This document shows positions 33,698 to 42,899 of a DNA stretch of 64,000 nt, piece by piece. Position 1 is the first letter of the stretch; the number at the start of each line of letters is the position of its first letter. The stretch is taken from positions 186,001-250,000 of the forward strand of contig CAVSIP010000001.1 of NCBI GenBank assembly GCA_963728075.1, in the 5' to 3' direction. Source of the stretch: CAVSIP01 sp963728075. GTDB lineage: Bacteria; Actinomycetota; Actinomycetes; JAFAQI01; DASSKL01. A program made the translations under genes and the position numbers. The notes beneath the pieces were generated by a model that did not search any database, was not told where the DNA came from, and worked only from the letters and a program-made list of their open reading frames with translations.

Positions 33698-34725
33698 TGG
33701 CGGGCAGCGGGACCGCGCACCTGCGCGGCGACGACGCGCTGCTGCGCGTGCAGGACCTGGTCGTGGAGTTCCCCGCGCCGGGCGGCGGCACCGTGCACGC
33801 CGTGTCGGGTGTGAGCTTCGACATCCTGGCCGGGGAGACGCTCGGCGTCGTCGGCGAGTCTGGCTGCGGCAAGTCGACGACCGGCCGCGCGATCATGCAG
33901 ATCGAGCGGCCCAAGTCGGGCCAGGTCCGCTTCGACGGCACCGAGCTCACCTCGCTCAAGCCCGAGGAGCTGCGCCGGACCCGGCGCAAGCTGCAGATGA
34001 TCTTCCAGGACCCGATCTCGTCGCTGAACCCGCGCCGTCGGGTCCGGGAGATCGTCGGCGAGCCGCTGGCGATCTGGAAGACCGCCACCGGGGTGGAGGC
34101 GCAGGAACGGGTGCGCACCGTCCTCGACTCCGTCGGCCTGGACTACGACTCCGCCGCCGAGCGCCGGCCGCACGAGTTCTCCGGCGGCCAGTGCCAGCGG
34201 ATCAGCATCGCGCGGGCGCTCATGCTCGACCCGAAGCTGATCATCTGTGACGAGGCCGTCTCCGCGCTCGACGTGTCGGTGCAGGCGCAGATCCTCAACC
34301 TGCTCGAGGACACCAAGCAGCGCTACGGGCTGACCATGATGTTCATCGCGCACGACCTCGCGGTCGTGAAGAACATCAGCGACCGGGTGATCGTCATGTA
34401 CCTCGGCAAGATCTGCGAGGTGGCGAGCCCGGACACGCTGTTCCAGTCGCCGGCGCACCCGTACACGGCCGCCCTTCTCGCGTCCATCCCGGTGCCCGAC
34501 CCCACGGCTCCGCCGCACGCCGATGTGGGTGGCCTCGAGGGCGAGCTCCCGTCACCGACGGACCCGCCCAGCGGCTGCCGGTTCCGCACCCGCTGCCCTC
34601 GAGCGGAGGCCCGATGCGCCGTCGAGGAGCCCCAGATGCGGGAGGCAGGTGAAGGGCACTACGTCGCCTGCCACTTCCCTTTAGGCCGAACGGTTCCCCA
34701 TCAGCAGCGCCCACGGGGAGCCTGA
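33697..34725 (+). CDS. Peptide/nickel-type ABC ATP-binding protein (DppF-like)
   Basis: 342 residues from an ATG with AAGGAG upstream. Walker A is GESGCGKSTTG, the signature SGGQCQRISIARAL, Walker B LIICDEAVSALD. The C-terminal GCRFRTRCPRAEARC carries the Cys cluster seen in DppF/OppF. It completes the binding protein/permease/ATPase set. Substrate specificity cannot be told from sequence: peptides, nickel or opines are all possible. Confidence 0.95.
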   Translation: MAGSGTAHLRGDDALLRVQDLVVEFPAPGGGTVHAVSGVSFDILAGETLGVVGESGCGKSTTGRAIMQIERPKSGQVRFDGTELTSLKPEELRRTRRKLQMIFQDPISSLNPRRRVREIVGEPLAIWKTATGVEAQERVRTVLDSVGLDYDSAAERRPHEFSGGQCQRISIARALMLDPKLIICDEAVSALDVSVQAQILNLLEDTKQRYGLTMMFIAHDLAVVKNISDRVIVMYLGKICEVASPDTLFQSPAHPYTAALLASIPVPDPTAPPHADVGGLEGELPSPTDPPSGCRFRTRCPRAEARCAVEEPQMREAGEGHYVACHFPLGRTVPHQQRPRGA

Positions 34726-34838
34726 GCTAGTTCTGGGGCGTACGCTGGAATGGCGGCGGGTAGCACACCGTTGAGCATCGCAGGACGGGTGCACCGTCAC
34801 GACCGGCTGACCGACCGACGCCGCTGGGAGCGAACAGC

Positions 34839-35189
34839 ATGACGATGGAATCGACCGCCACCGAGCAGGGTGTGGTGCTCACCGACGCCGCCGCCGCCAA
34901 GGTGAAGGCGCTGCTCGAGCAGGAGGGCCGTACGGACCTCGCGCTGCGCGTCGCCGTACAGCCCGGTGGCTGCAGCGGGCTGCGCTACCAGTTGTTCTTC
35001 GACGAGCGCACGCTCGACGGCGACGACTTCACCGACTTCGGTGGGGTGAAGGTCGTGGTCGACCGGATGAGCTCGCCGTACCTCGGCGGCGCCGTCATCG
35101 ACTTCGTGGACACCATCGAGAAGCAGGGCTTCACGATCGACAACCCGAACGCGACCGGGTCCTGCGCCTGCGGCGACTCGTTCCACTAG
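34839..35189 (+). CDS. erpA: A-type iron-sulfur carrier / insertion protein
   Basis: 116 residues. The HesB/IscA fold starts at VVLTDAAAAKVKALL; the three ligand cysteines are in QPGGCSGLRY and SCACGDSF. It delivers Fe-S clusters to apo-proteins, and likely clients nearby are NadA, LipA and the Rieske protein. A GGGAG site precedes the ATG, and TACGCT (34741-34746) is a possible -10. Confidence 0.93.
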   Translation: MTMESTATEQGVVLTDAAAAKVKALLEQEGRTDLALRVAVQPGGCSGLRYQLFFDERTLDGDDFTDFGGVKVVVDRMSSPYLGGAVIDFVDTIEKQGFTIDNPNATGSCACGDSFH

Positions 35190-35205
35190 TCCCACCGGAC
35201 GCCAC

Positions 35206-35240
35206 GACGGCGGCCCGCCCTCGTGGGCGGGCCGCCGTCG
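35206..35240 (+). terminator. Strong hairpin terminator after erpA
   Basis: A perfect 15-bp stem (CGACGGCGGCCCGCC) with a 5-nt loop lies 17 nt past the erpA stop. It ends just before the promoter of the PfkB kinase. Confidence 0.8.
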
Positions 35241-35268
35241 CGTTGGCGGGCGCCGGTAGCCTCGCCGG

Positions 35269-36237
35269 GTGCGAGTCGCCGTCACCGGGTCCATTGCCAC
35301 CGACCACCTGATGACCTTTCCGGGTCGCTTCGCGGAGCAGTTGCTGCCGGAGGCGCTCGACCGGTTGTCGGTCTCCTTCCTCGTGGAGGACCTCGACATC
35401 CGCCGCGGGGGAGTGGCGGCGAACATCACCTTCGGCATGGGGATGCTCGGGCTGCGCCCGGTGCTCGTCGGGGCCGTCGGGCAGGACTTCGGGGAGTACC
35501 GCGCCTGGCTCGAGCGGCACGGGGTCGACACCGCGCACGTGCACGTCTCGGAGCTGCGCCACACGGCCCGGTTCGTCTGCACGACCGACCGGGACCTCAA
35601 CCAGCTCGCGTCGTTCTACCCCGGGGCGATGAGCGAGGCCCGGGAGATCGAGCTGGCGCCGATCGGCGACCTGGACCTCGTCGTGGTCGCGCCCAACGAC
35701 CCGGCGGCGATGCTGCGGCACACCGACGAGTGCCGCCAGCGCGGCCTGCCGTTCGCCGCCGACCCGTCGCAGCAGCTGTCCTCGCTCGAGGGCCCGCAGA
35801 TCCGCGAGCTGCTCGACGGTGCGACGTACCTGTTCACCAACGAGTACGAGCGGGCGCTGATCGAGGCGAAGACCGGCTGGAGTGCCGAGGAGGTGCTCGA
35901 ACGGGTCACGGTCCGGGTCACCACGCACGGTGCCGACGGGGTCGCGGTCGAGCGCAAGGGCGAGCCGGTGCTGCGCGTCCCGGTCGTGCCCGCCACGGCG
36001 ACCGCCGACCCCACCGGCGTGGGGGACGCCTTCCGGGCCGGCTTCCTGTCCGCGTTGACCTGGGGGCTCGACCTCGAGCGTTGCTGCCAGGTGGGGGCGA
36101 CGCTCGCGACGCTGTGCCTGGAGACGATCGGCACGCAGGAGTACGCCCTCGACGCCGCGGCGTTCGCCGTGCGGCTGGGCGCTGAGTACGGCGACGGCGC
36201 GGCTGCCGATGTCCGGCCGCACCTGCCGGTCAGGTGA
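35269..36237 (+). CDS. PfkB-family carbohydrate/adenosine kinase
   Basis: 322 residues. The ribokinase fold is shown by VAVTGSIATDHLM, GGVAANITFGMGMLGL, the substrate-lid NQLASFYPGAM and the anion hole/catalytic motif DPTGVGDAFRAGFLSAL (catalytic Asp in GVGDA). It most resembles the mycobacterial AdoK/CbhK type usually found beside cox genes in actinobacteria. The GTG is 6 nt after TAGCCT (35257-35262), so it is probably leaderless. Its stop overlaps the convergent tusA-like gene by 8 bp. Confidence 0.9.
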   Translation: MRVAVTGSIATDHLMTFPGRFAEQLLPEALDRLSVSFLVEDLDIRRGGVAANITFGMGMLGLRPVLVGAVGQDFGEYRAWLERHGVDTAHVHVSELRHTARFVCTTDRDLNQLASFYPGAMSEAREIELAPIGDLDLVVVAPNDPAAMLRHTDECRQRGLPFAADPSQQLSSLEGPQIRELLDGATYLFTNEYERALIEAKTGWSAEEVLERVTVRVTTHGADGVAVERKGEPVLRVPVVPATATADPTGVGDAFRAGFLSALTWGLDLERCCQVGATLATLCLETIGTQEYALDAAAFAVRLGAEYGDGAAADVRPHLPVR

Positions 36238-36469
36238 CCCGGCGGACCAGGTAGCCGGTGCCCGTGGCCGCCGGCCGCTCACCGACGTACTCCTGGCGGC
36301 GCATCCGGCACCACGCGGGCACGTCGAGAGCCGCCGCTGGGTCGTCCGCGAGCAGCTCCACCAGCGCCCCGACGGGCACCTCCTGGATCCGGCGGGCCAG
36401 CTCGATGACGGGCAGGGGGCAGCGGCGGCCGAGGGCGTCGACGGTGAGGGCGGGGGAGTCCTCGCTCAC
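36230..36469 (-). CDS. TusA-family sulfur carrier
   Basis: 79 residues. The signature DALGRRCPLPVIELARRI has the conserved CPxP cysteine that carries persulfide sulfur. The middle (VGALVELLADDPAAALDVPAWC) fits the TusA fold. The GTG overlaps the stop of the cysteine desulfurase (GTGA), so sulfur is probably handed directly from that enzyme to this carrier. Final acceptor unknown (tRNA thiolation, molybdopterin or another). Confidence 0.87.
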   Translation of the reverse strand: MSEDSPALTVDALGRRCPLPVIELARRIQEVPVGALVELLADDPAAALDVPAWCRMRRQEYVGERPAATGTGYLVRRVT

Positions 36470-37620
36470 AGCCGGTCCGCCCCGGCCTGGCGGCGCAGCT
36501 CCGGTACGACTGCGGCCACCGCGTCCAGGAAGGCCTCGACGTCTGCCGCGTCGACCCCAGCGTGCAGCGACACCCGCACGTTGCCGTGGGACAGCACGCC
36601 CATGGCCTCCAGGACGTGGGAGGGCTGCAGCGTGGACGCGGTGCACGACGAGCCGGACGACACGCTGAACCCCGCGCGGTCCAGGGCGGTGACGAGCGCC
36701 TCACCGTCCACGTACAGGCACGAGAACGTCACGAGGTGCGGGAGCCGCTCCTCGGGATGGCCGACGACCGCCACGTCGGCCACGCGGCGGCCGACCTCCG
36801 CCCGGATGCGCTCCACGAGTGCGGACAGCCGGGCTGCCTCCGCGGCCATCTCCGTCACGCGCGCCTCGAGCGCTGCGGCGGCCGCCAGTGCGCCGGGCAG
36901 GTTGACGTACCCCGGCACCCGGCCGCTCTCCCGCTCGTCCGAGGGCAGCGGGGACCGCCAGCGGGTAGCCCGGCGAACGACGAGAACGCCGACGCCGGGT
37001 GGACCGCCCCACTTGTGGGCGCTGGCGGACAGCAGCGACGCGCCCAGCGCGGCGACGTCGACGGGTTCGCGGCCGACGGACTGCCCGGCGTCGACGTGCA
37101 GGGGAGTCTCCGCCGCCGCGCACCGCTCCGCGACCTCCCTCACCGGCTGGCGGGTGCCGACCTCGTGGTTGGCCGTCTGCAGCGAGGCCAGCGCCGCGCC
37201 TTCCCCGAGCGCATCGGCGAACGCGTCGACGTCGACCCGGCCGTGGGGGTCCACGTCCACGACCGTGACCTCCCCGCCGTCCGCCCGGTGCCACTCGGCG
37301 GCCTGCAGCACGCTGGAGTGCTCGACCGCACTGGTCACGAACCGGCGCCCGGACCGCCGCCGCGCCGCAAGCCCGCCGAGCACGGCGAGGTGGACGGACT
37401 GGGTGCCCGAGGCGGTGAAGGACACCTCGTCGGGCCGCGCGCCCAGGGCGGCGGCGAGCGACGCCCGGGCGCCGTCCAGCAGGAGGGCGGCTCGGCGACC
37501 CTCCCGGTAGAGTCGGGCGGGGTCGGCCCAGCCCTCGTCCAGGGCCGCGACGAGCGCGGTCCTGGCGGCCGGGTGCAGCGGCAGCGCCGAGGCCGCGTCG
37601 AGGTACGGCACGCCCTCCAT
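36466..37620 (-). CDS. Cysteine desulfurase (class V aminotransferase family)
   Basis: 384 residues from the ATG at 37620 (EGVPYLDAASALPLHP, a NifS/IscS-like start). The PLP-binding Lys is in SASAHKWGGPPG, a His contacting PLP is in SAVEHSSV, and the mobile-loop catalytic Cys is in SSGSSCTAS. It releases sulfur from cysteine as an enzyme-bound persulfide. Pairing with a TusA-like carrier suggests a dedicated sulfur relay rather than general Fe-S assembly. A longer open frame upstream to 37824 would overlap the coxB start and lacks homology. Confidence 0.9.
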   Translation of the reverse strand: MEGVPYLDAASALPLHPAARTALVAALDEGWADPARLYREGRRAALLLDGARASLAAALGARPDEVSFTASGTQSVHLAVLGGLAARRRSGRRFVTSAVEHSSVLQAAEWHRADGGEVTVVDVDPHGRVDVDAFADALGEGAALASLQTANHEVGTRQPVREVAERCAAAETPLHVDAGQSVGREPVDVAALGASLLSASAHKWGGPPGVGVLVVRRATRWRSPLPSDERESGRVPGYVNLPGALAAAAALEARVTEMAAEAARLSALVERIRAEVGRRVADVAVVGHPEERLPHLVTFSCLYVDGEALVTALDRAGFSVSSGSSCTASTLQPSHVLEAMGVLSHGNVRVSLHAGVDAADVEAFLDAVAAVVPELRRQAGADRL

Positions 37621-37683
37621 GATGGGCCCGCAACGGGCGCGTGACACGTCCGGGCCGGATGCCGACACCGCACGCTCTTGCAG

Positions 37684-37689
37684 TAATGT
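37684..37689 (+). promoter_or_regulatory. Candidate -10 (TAATGT) for coxB-ctaD-ctaF
   Basis: TAATGT lies in the 152-bp gap between the divergent desulfurase and coxB, giving a 5' leader of about 75 nt. No clear -35. The rest of the gap shows no other obvious element. Confidence 0.35.
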
Positions 37690-37772
37690 GCCTGCGTACC
37701 AGCAGGTGGCCGCGGGTGGCTGGTGCTGCCGCGGTGGGTTCCCATAGACGGCCTTACAGGAAAGGCAGGGGC

Positions 37773-38606
37773 GTGGCTCGCAACCCTCGCACCGCGGAGC
37801 GGTCCCGTGCGCGACGTCTCGCACGTGCGCTGTTCCTCGCGGCGGTGGGCACGGTGGCCCTCTCGGGCTGCAGCGCCGATCAGTGGTACCGAGGTGGCTG
37901 GCCGAAGCCCATCACCGTGCAGGGTGAGCGGGTCATGGGCCTGTGGCAGGGCGCGCTCGTCGCGGCGCTCGCCGTAGGTGCCTTCGTCGGCGGGCTGATC
38001 CTCTTCGCCGCGTTCGCGTACCGTCGCAAGGGCAACGAGTTGCCCCGTCAGGTGAAGTACAACATCCCGATGGAGGTGCTCTACACCGCCGTTCCGGTCG
38101 TGATCGTCGCCTACCTGTTCTACTTCACCGCCATCACGGAGAACGTCGAGACGAAGCTGTCCGCGAAGCCGCAGCTGACCATCGGCGTCGTCGGCTTCCA
38201 GTGGTCCTGGCAGTTCAACTACCCGGCGGACGGGCTGCAGGTGACCGGCCGCCCGGGGCAGATCCCGCAGCTGGTGGTGCCGACCGACACCCGGATCCGG
38301 TTCGTCGAGACCTCGCCGGACGTGGCCCACTCGTGGTGGGTGATCCCATTCCTGTTCAAGCGCGACGTGATCCCCGGCCGGGAGAACCAGTTCGAGGTCA
38401 CCATCACCAAGGAGGGCGTCTTCGACGGCAAGTGCGCGGAGTTCTGCGGTGAGAACCACGACCGCATGCTGTTCTCCCTGCGCGCGGTGAGCCCGGCGAA
38501 GTACCGCGAGTTCGTCGCCCACGCCAAGCAGGTCGCCCAGTCGGACAACCCTGGTCAGTACAGCCTGACGGCCGCCTCCGCAACCACCACCGGGAGCAAC
38601 GAGTGA
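37773..38606 (+). CDS. coxB: Cytochrome c oxidase subunit II (CuA)
   Basis: 277 residues. A lipoprotein-type signal (ALFLAAVGTVALSGC) is followed by two transmembrane helices (about 50-75 and 95-115) and a periplasmic cupredoxin domain. The binuclear CuA ligands are CAEFCGENHDRM plus an upstream His in VAHSWWVI. It accepts electrons from the bcc complex. The GTG at 37773 is chosen because the signal peptide begins there; an upstream extension is Arg-rich and unlike the family. Its stop overlaps ctaD (GTGA). Confidence 0.95.
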   Translation: MARNPRTAERSRARRLARALFLAAVGTVALSGCSADQWYRGGWPKPITVQGERVMGLWQGALVAALAVGAFVGGLILFAAFAYRRKGNELPRQVKYNIPMEVLYTAVPVVIVAYLFYFTAITENVETKLSAKPQLTIGVVGFQWSWQFNYPADGLQVTGRPGQIPQLVVPTDTRIRFVETSPDVAHSWWVIPFLFKRDVIPGRENQFEVTITKEGVFDGKCAEFCGENHDRMLFSLRAVSPAKYREFVAHAKQVAQSDNPGQYSLTAASATTTGSNE

Positions 38607-40318
38607 CCCTCATCGAGCCGGCCCGGACGATCCCCCCGCAGCGCGTTCACGTCCGGCCCGGCAGCCGCGTCGTCAAGTGGCTGCAGAGCACGGACCACAA
38701 GGTCATCGGGTTCATGTACCTCGCGACCTCGTTCGGGTTCTTCCTCGTCGGTGGCCTGATGGCCATGATGATGCGCACCGAGCTCGCCATCCCCGGCCTG
38801 CAGTTCGCGTCCAACGAGCAGTACAACCAGCTGTTCACCATGCACGGCACGATCATGCTGCTGCTGTTCGCGACCCCGACGTTCGTCGGGTTCGCCAACG
38901 TGATCATGCCGCTGCAGATCGGCGCTCCGGACGTCGCCTTCCCGCGGCTGAACCTGCTGAGCTACTACCTGTTCCTCTTCGGCGGGCTCATCGTCCTGTC
39001 CGGCTTCCTCACCTCGCAGGGCGCCGCGGACTTCGGCTGGTTCGCCTACGCGCCGCTGAACAGCGAGCCGTTCAGCTCGGGTACGGGCAACGACCTGTGG
39101 ATCATGGGCCTGCTGATCGCCGGTCTGTCCACCATCCTCGGCGCGGTCAACTTCGTCACGACGATCTACACGATGCGTGCGCCCGGTATGACGATGTTCC
39201 GGATGCCCATCTTCTGCTGGGGCACACTGACGACCTCGATCCTCGTCCTGCTGGTCTTCCCGGTCCTCACCGCCGCGCTGTTCGCCCTGGAGGCCGACCG
39301 GAAGTTCGGCGCCCACATCTTCGACGCGCAGAACGGCGGGGCCATTCTCTGGCAACACCTGTTCTGGTTCTTCGGCCATCCCGAGGTCTACATCATCGCG
39401 TTGCCGTTCTTCTCGATCATCAGCGAGATCATCCCGGTCTTCAGCCGCAAGCCGCTGTTCGGCTACAAGGGCATGGTGTACGCGCTGGTCGCGATCGCGG
39501 GCCTGTCCATGGTCGTGTGGGCACACCACATGTTCGCCACCGGCGCGGTGCTGCTCCCCTTCTTCTCGCTGACCTCCTTCGCCATCGCCGTACCGACCGG
39601 CATCAAGTTCTTCAACTGGATCGGCACCATGTGGCGGGGCCAGCTCAGCTTCGAGACGCCGATGCTGTTCGCGATGGGATTCCTGCTCACGTTCCTCATG
39701 GGCGGCCTGTCGGGCGTGCTCCTCGCGAGCCCGCCGATCGACTTCCACGTCACCGACTCGTACTTCGTCGTCGCGCACTTCCACTACGTGCTCTTCGGCA
39801 CGATCGTGTTCTCGGTGTTCGGCGGCTTCTACTTCTGGTGGCCGAAGTTCACCGGCACGATGCTCGACGAGACGCTGGGGAAGATCCACTTCTTCACCCT
39901 GTTCATCGGCTTCCACACCACGTTCCTGGTCCAGCACTGGCTCGGTGTGGAGGGCATGCCACGCCGCTACGCCGACTACCTGCCCAGCGACGGATTCACC
40001 CACCTGAACATGGTGTCGACCGCGGGTGCCTACCTGCTCGGGCTGTCCACGATGCCGTTCCTGTGGAACGTGATCCGGTCGTGGCTGGGCCAGAACCCGC
40101 GCGTCATCGGCGACGACCCCTGGGGGTACTCCAACTCGCTGGAGTGGGCGACCTCCTGCCCGCCGCCGCGGCACAACTTCGTGTCGCTGCCCCGGATCCG
40201 CTCCGAGCGTCCGGCCTTCGACCTGCACTACCCGCACATAGCCGGGGTGTCGGCCGGCCGGTCGACACCGGCGCTGAGCGATGAGGGCGTGACGAACCAA
40301 GAAGGGCTGATGGACTAG
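38603..40318 (+). CDS. ctaD: Cytochrome c oxidase subunit I (aa3)
   Basis: 571 residues, twelve transmembrane helices. Haem and CuB ligands are visible in FTMHGTIMLLLF, WFFGHPEVYIIALP, VWAHHMFATG and VAHFHYVLFG. GHPEVY has the Glu of the D-type proton pathway region. It is the catalytic core of the terminal oxidase, reducing oxygen to water while pumping protons. The stop TAG overlaps the ctaF GTG by one base. Confidence 0.97.
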   Translation: MTLIEPARTIPPQRVHVRPGSRVVKWLQSTDHKVIGFMYLATSFGFFLVGGLMAMMMRTELAIPGLQFASNEQYNQLFTMHGTIMLLLFATPTFVGFANVIMPLQIGAPDVAFPRLNLLSYYLFLFGGLIVLSGFLTSQGAADFGWFAYAPLNSEPFSSGTGNDLWIMGLLIAGLSTILGAVNFVTTIYTMRAPGMTMFRMPIFCWGTLTTSILVLLVFPVLTAALFALEADRKFGAHIFDAQNGGAILWQHLFWFFGHPEVYIIALPFFSIISEIIPVFSRKPLFGYKGMVYALVAIAGLSMVVWAHHMFATGAVLLPFFSLTSFAIAVPTGIKFFNWIGTMWRGQLSFETPMLFAMGFLLTFLMGGLSGVLLASPPIDFHVTDSYFVVAHFHYVLFGTIVFSVFGGFYFWWPKFTGTMLDETLGKIHFFTLFIGFHTTFLVQHWLGVEGMPRRYADYLPSDGFTHLNMVSTAGAYLLGLSTMPFLWNVIRSWLGQNPRVIGDDPWGYSNSLEWATSCPPPRHNFVSLPRIRSERPAFDLHYPHIAGVSAGRSTPALSDEGVTNQEGLMD

Positions 40319-40713
40319 TGAAGATCGAGGGCTACGTCTTCCACTTCATCGCCGTCTTCCTCGCCGTGACGGCGGCCGTCTACTGGTTCACCTCGAACGA
40401 GCCCGCCGGTACGGCCATGCTGGTCTTCGGTGCCGGTCTCGGCGTGATCGTGGGGTCGTTCACCTACCTGGCCGGCCGGCGGCTCGGCGGCCCGCGCCCC
40501 GAGGACCGCAACGACGCCGAGGTCGCCGAGGGCGCGGGGGAGTACGGCTTCTTCAGCCCGCACAGCTGGTGGCCGTTGCCCACGGCGTTCTTCAGCGCGC
40601 TCGCGGTGCTGGGGGTCGTCTACGGCTGGTGGCTGTTCCTCATCGGCGGCGTCGGTCTGATGATCTCGCTCATCGGCCTGCTCTACGAGTACTACTACCC
40701 GGGCGTGAAGTAG
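40318..40713 (+). CDS. ctaF: Cytochrome c oxidase subunit IV (actinobacterial)
   Basis: 131 residues with four hydrophobic helices (FIAVFLAVTAAVYWF, AMLVFGAGLGVIVGSFTYLA, TAFFSALAVLGVVYGWWLFL, GVGLMISLIGLLYEYYYPG). It starts KIEGYVFHF. This small subunit is specific to actinobacterial aa3 oxidases and follows ctaD in most genomes. It converges with the GH15 gene, leaving 10 bp between stops. Confidence 0.93.
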   Translation: MKIEGYVFHFIAVFLAVTAAVYWFTSNEPAGTAMLVFGAGLGVIVGSFTYLAGRRLGGPRPEDRNDAEVAEGAGEYGFFSPHSWWPLPTAFFSALAVLGVVYGWWLFLIGGVGLMISLIGLLYEYYYPGVK

Positions 40714-40723
40714 ACCCCGCCCG

Positions 40724-42517
40724 TCACGACGCGAGTGCCCGCGCGGCCCCGATGAGGGCCAGGTGCGTGAGCGCCTGCGGGAAGTTGCCCACCTGCTGGC
40801 CGTGCGGCTGGTGCTGCTCGGCGTAGAGCCCCACGTCGTTGGCACGGGCGACGAGGCCGGCCATGAGGTCGTTCGCCTCGCTGGTCCGCCCCGTGTACGC
40901 GAGCGCCTCCACCAGCCAGAACGAGCAGGCCAGGAACGCGTTCTCCTTCTGCGCGGCACCGCTGTAGCGGTAGATCAACGGGCCTTCGGCCGTGAGTTCC
41001 GCGCGGACGGCGTCGGCCATCGTGTGCAGGCGCGGGTCGTCACCGGACCAGAAGCCCATCCGGGCGGCGAGCAGCGTGGCGGCGTCCAGGTCCTGCGTGC
41101 CGGCGTGGAAGGTCAGGCTCCGGCGCTCGTCCGACCAGCACTCGGTCTCGATGTAGGAGCGCACCTCGGCGCGCTCGGCGCGCCAGCGGTCGACGTGCAG
41201 CGACACCAGCTGGCCGCGTTCGGCCAGGCGTACCGCGCGGTCGAGGGCGACCCAGCAGCCCAGCTTCGACGACGTGTACGGACGGTACTCGCCCAGCTCC
41301 CACAGGCCGGCGTCGTCCTGGCGCCAGACGTCGCACACGCGATCCGCGAGCAGGGCCAGCATGTCCCCGGTCCTGGCGTCGAGAACGGCGCCGTCCTCGA
41401 CGAACCGCCACACGGCGGTGAACAGGTCCCCGTACGCCCCGAGCTGGGTCTGCGTGGCCGCGTTGTTGCCCGCCTGCACCGGCGTGCTGTCCCGGTACCC
41501 GCGCAGCGGCAGCTCGTCGATCTGGCCGTCCGCGGGCGTGCCGGCCAGCTCGTAGAAGACGTGTACGCGCGGGCTGGTGCCACGGACGGCGTCGAGCAGC
41601 CAGGACAGGCAGCCGTGCACCTCCGCCGTGAGCTCGAGCCCGGCCATGGCGTCGAGGGCGAACGCGGAGTCGCGTACCCAGGAGAACCGGTAGTCGTAGT
41701 TCTTCTCGCCGCCGATGCGCTCCGGCAGCGCGGTCGTGCCGGCTGCGGCCAGTGCGCCGGTCGCCTGCTGGGTGAGCAGCCGAAGGGCCAGCGCGCTGCG
41801 CACGACCTCGTCCCGCCAGGGACCGTGGTGGTGGACGCCCTGCGCCCACTGCCGCCACAGCCCGGCGGTCTGCTCGAGGCGGCGGTCGATGTCGGCGACG
41901 GTGGGGATGCGGGTCGGTTCGTCGTCGGTCACCACGATGGCGAGCAGGCCGCGCTCACCCGCCGCCACGGTGCAGGCGCCCCGCACCTCGTGCGGGCGGA
42001 CCACCGGTTCGCCGAGGCCGTCGTGCACCACCGCGACCTGCTGGTCCTCCACGAGCAGCAGGGCGGTGCCCTCCTGCGACCACGCCCACGGCCGGGCGTG
42101 CGCGAAGCGGTTGCCGGGACGGACCTCCCAGCGCAGCGGGACCTCACCCTCGAGGCCCTCCACGCGCTGGGCGAGCTCCGTCCACGGCAGCGGGCCCATG
42201 CTGCCGTACGTCAGCGCCTCGGTGACCCGTACGCGGCCGCTGTCGGTGCTGAACTCGCTCTCCAGGACGTTGGTGTCCGGGAGGTAGCGCCGCTGCACGT
42301 CGAACGGCGCCGCGGGCTGCAGCACCAGACGTCCGCCGTCCTCGGGATCGAGCACCGCGGCGAACAGCGGGGGAGCGTCGACGTTGGGCGTCGCCAGCCA
42401 GTCCACCGAGCCGTCCGCGCCGACGAGGGCGACGGTGTTGCCGTCGCCCAGCGCGGCGTAGCTCCCGATGGGCAGGAAGCCGGCGTCATCGCGATGCGTC
42501 GCGGCGCGCTCACCCAT
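40724..42517 (-). CDS. Glycoside hydrolase family 15 (glucoamylase/trehalase-like)
   Basis: 597 residues. The N-terminal beta-sandwich (GFLPIGSYAALGDGNTVALVGADG) precedes an (alpha/alpha)6 barrel. The likely catalytic acids are the Glu of GLWELGEYRP (near residue 402) and the Glu of KENAFLACSFW (near 530), as in GH15. Cytoplasmic members of this branch in actinobacteria include trehalases, so trehalose or glucan breakdown is likely. The ATG overlaps the upstream 99-residue membrane protein by 8 bp. Confidence 0.92.
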   Translation of the reverse strand: MGERAATHRDDAGFLPIGSYAALGDGNTVALVGADGSVDWLATPNVDAPPLFAAVLDPEDGGRLVLQPAAPFDVQRRYLPDTNVLESEFSTDSGRVRVTEALTYGSMGPLPWTELAQRVEGLEGEVPLRWEVRPGNRFAHARPWAWSQEGTALLLVEDQQVAVVHDGLGEPVVRPHEVRGACTVAAGERGLLAIVVTDDEPTRIPTVADIDRRLEQTAGLWRQWAQGVHHHGPWRDEVVRSALALRLLTQQATGALAAAGTTALPERIGGEKNYDYRFSWVRDSAFALDAMAGLELTAEVHGCLSWLLDAVRGTSPRVHVFYELAGTPADGQIDELPLRGYRDSTPVQAGNNAATQTQLGAYGDLFTAVWRFVEDGAVLDARTGDMLALLADRVCDVWRQDDAGLWELGEYRPYTSSKLGCWVALDRAVRLAERGQLVSLHVDRWRAERAEVRSYIETECWSDERRSLTFHAGTQDLDAATLLAARMGFWSGDDPRLHTMADAVRAELTAEGPLIYRYSGAAQKENAFLACSFWLVEALAYTGRTSEANDLMAGLVARANDVGLYAEQHQPHGQQVGNFPQALTHLALIGAARALAS

Positions 42518-42809
42518 GGCCGGGCTCCGTGGCGGGCTCGACGCGCTGCACGCCGCCGGCCTCGCTCATGCGGGTCTCCTCCTCGGTGAACTCCATGATG
42601 TTGATCAGCCACCCGAAGATGCCGCCCACGACCACGACGCCAAAGCCGGCGTACACGAGCCAGAAGTAGTCCCAGAAGACCAGGCCGAGTCCACCGATGG
42701 CGAAGCCGACGATGACGATGCCGACGAACGTCCAGGCCAGTGGGCGGGACGGTGCCCGTTCGTCCTTCTCCTCGACCGTCCGGGGCTCAGGCGTGCTGAC
42801 GAAGCTCAT
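42510..42809 (-). CDS. Small two-helix membrane protein next to the bcc complex
   Basis: 99 residues. A charged N-terminus (TPEPRTVEEKDERAPSR) precedes two helices (AWTFVGIVIVGFAIGGLGLVF and YAGFGVVVVGGIFGWLINIM) and an acidic tail (EFTEEETRMSE). No known motif. Its position just downstream of qcrB is common for small unannotated membrane proteins in actinobacteria, so a role with the oxidase supercomplex is possible but unproven. Confidence 0.75.
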   Translation of the reverse strand: MSFVSTPEPRTVEEKDERAPSRPLAWTFVGIVIVGFAIGGLGLVFWDYFWLVYAGFGVVVVGGIFGWLINIMEFTEEETRMSEAGGVQRVEPATEPGHG

Positions 42810-42899
42810 GGAGAGGCGATTCCCGACCGAGGCGGGGATATGCCCGAGTGGGTGGGGGGAGAACGTGGCCCGCGCCGCCACGTGAGCGACCTGGCGGTG

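Noticed and set aside
34726..34838. Riboswitch or small gene between the ABC operon and erpA
   Set aside because: Only a possible TACGCT -10 and a ribosome-binding site are seen; no stable fold or coding pattern.
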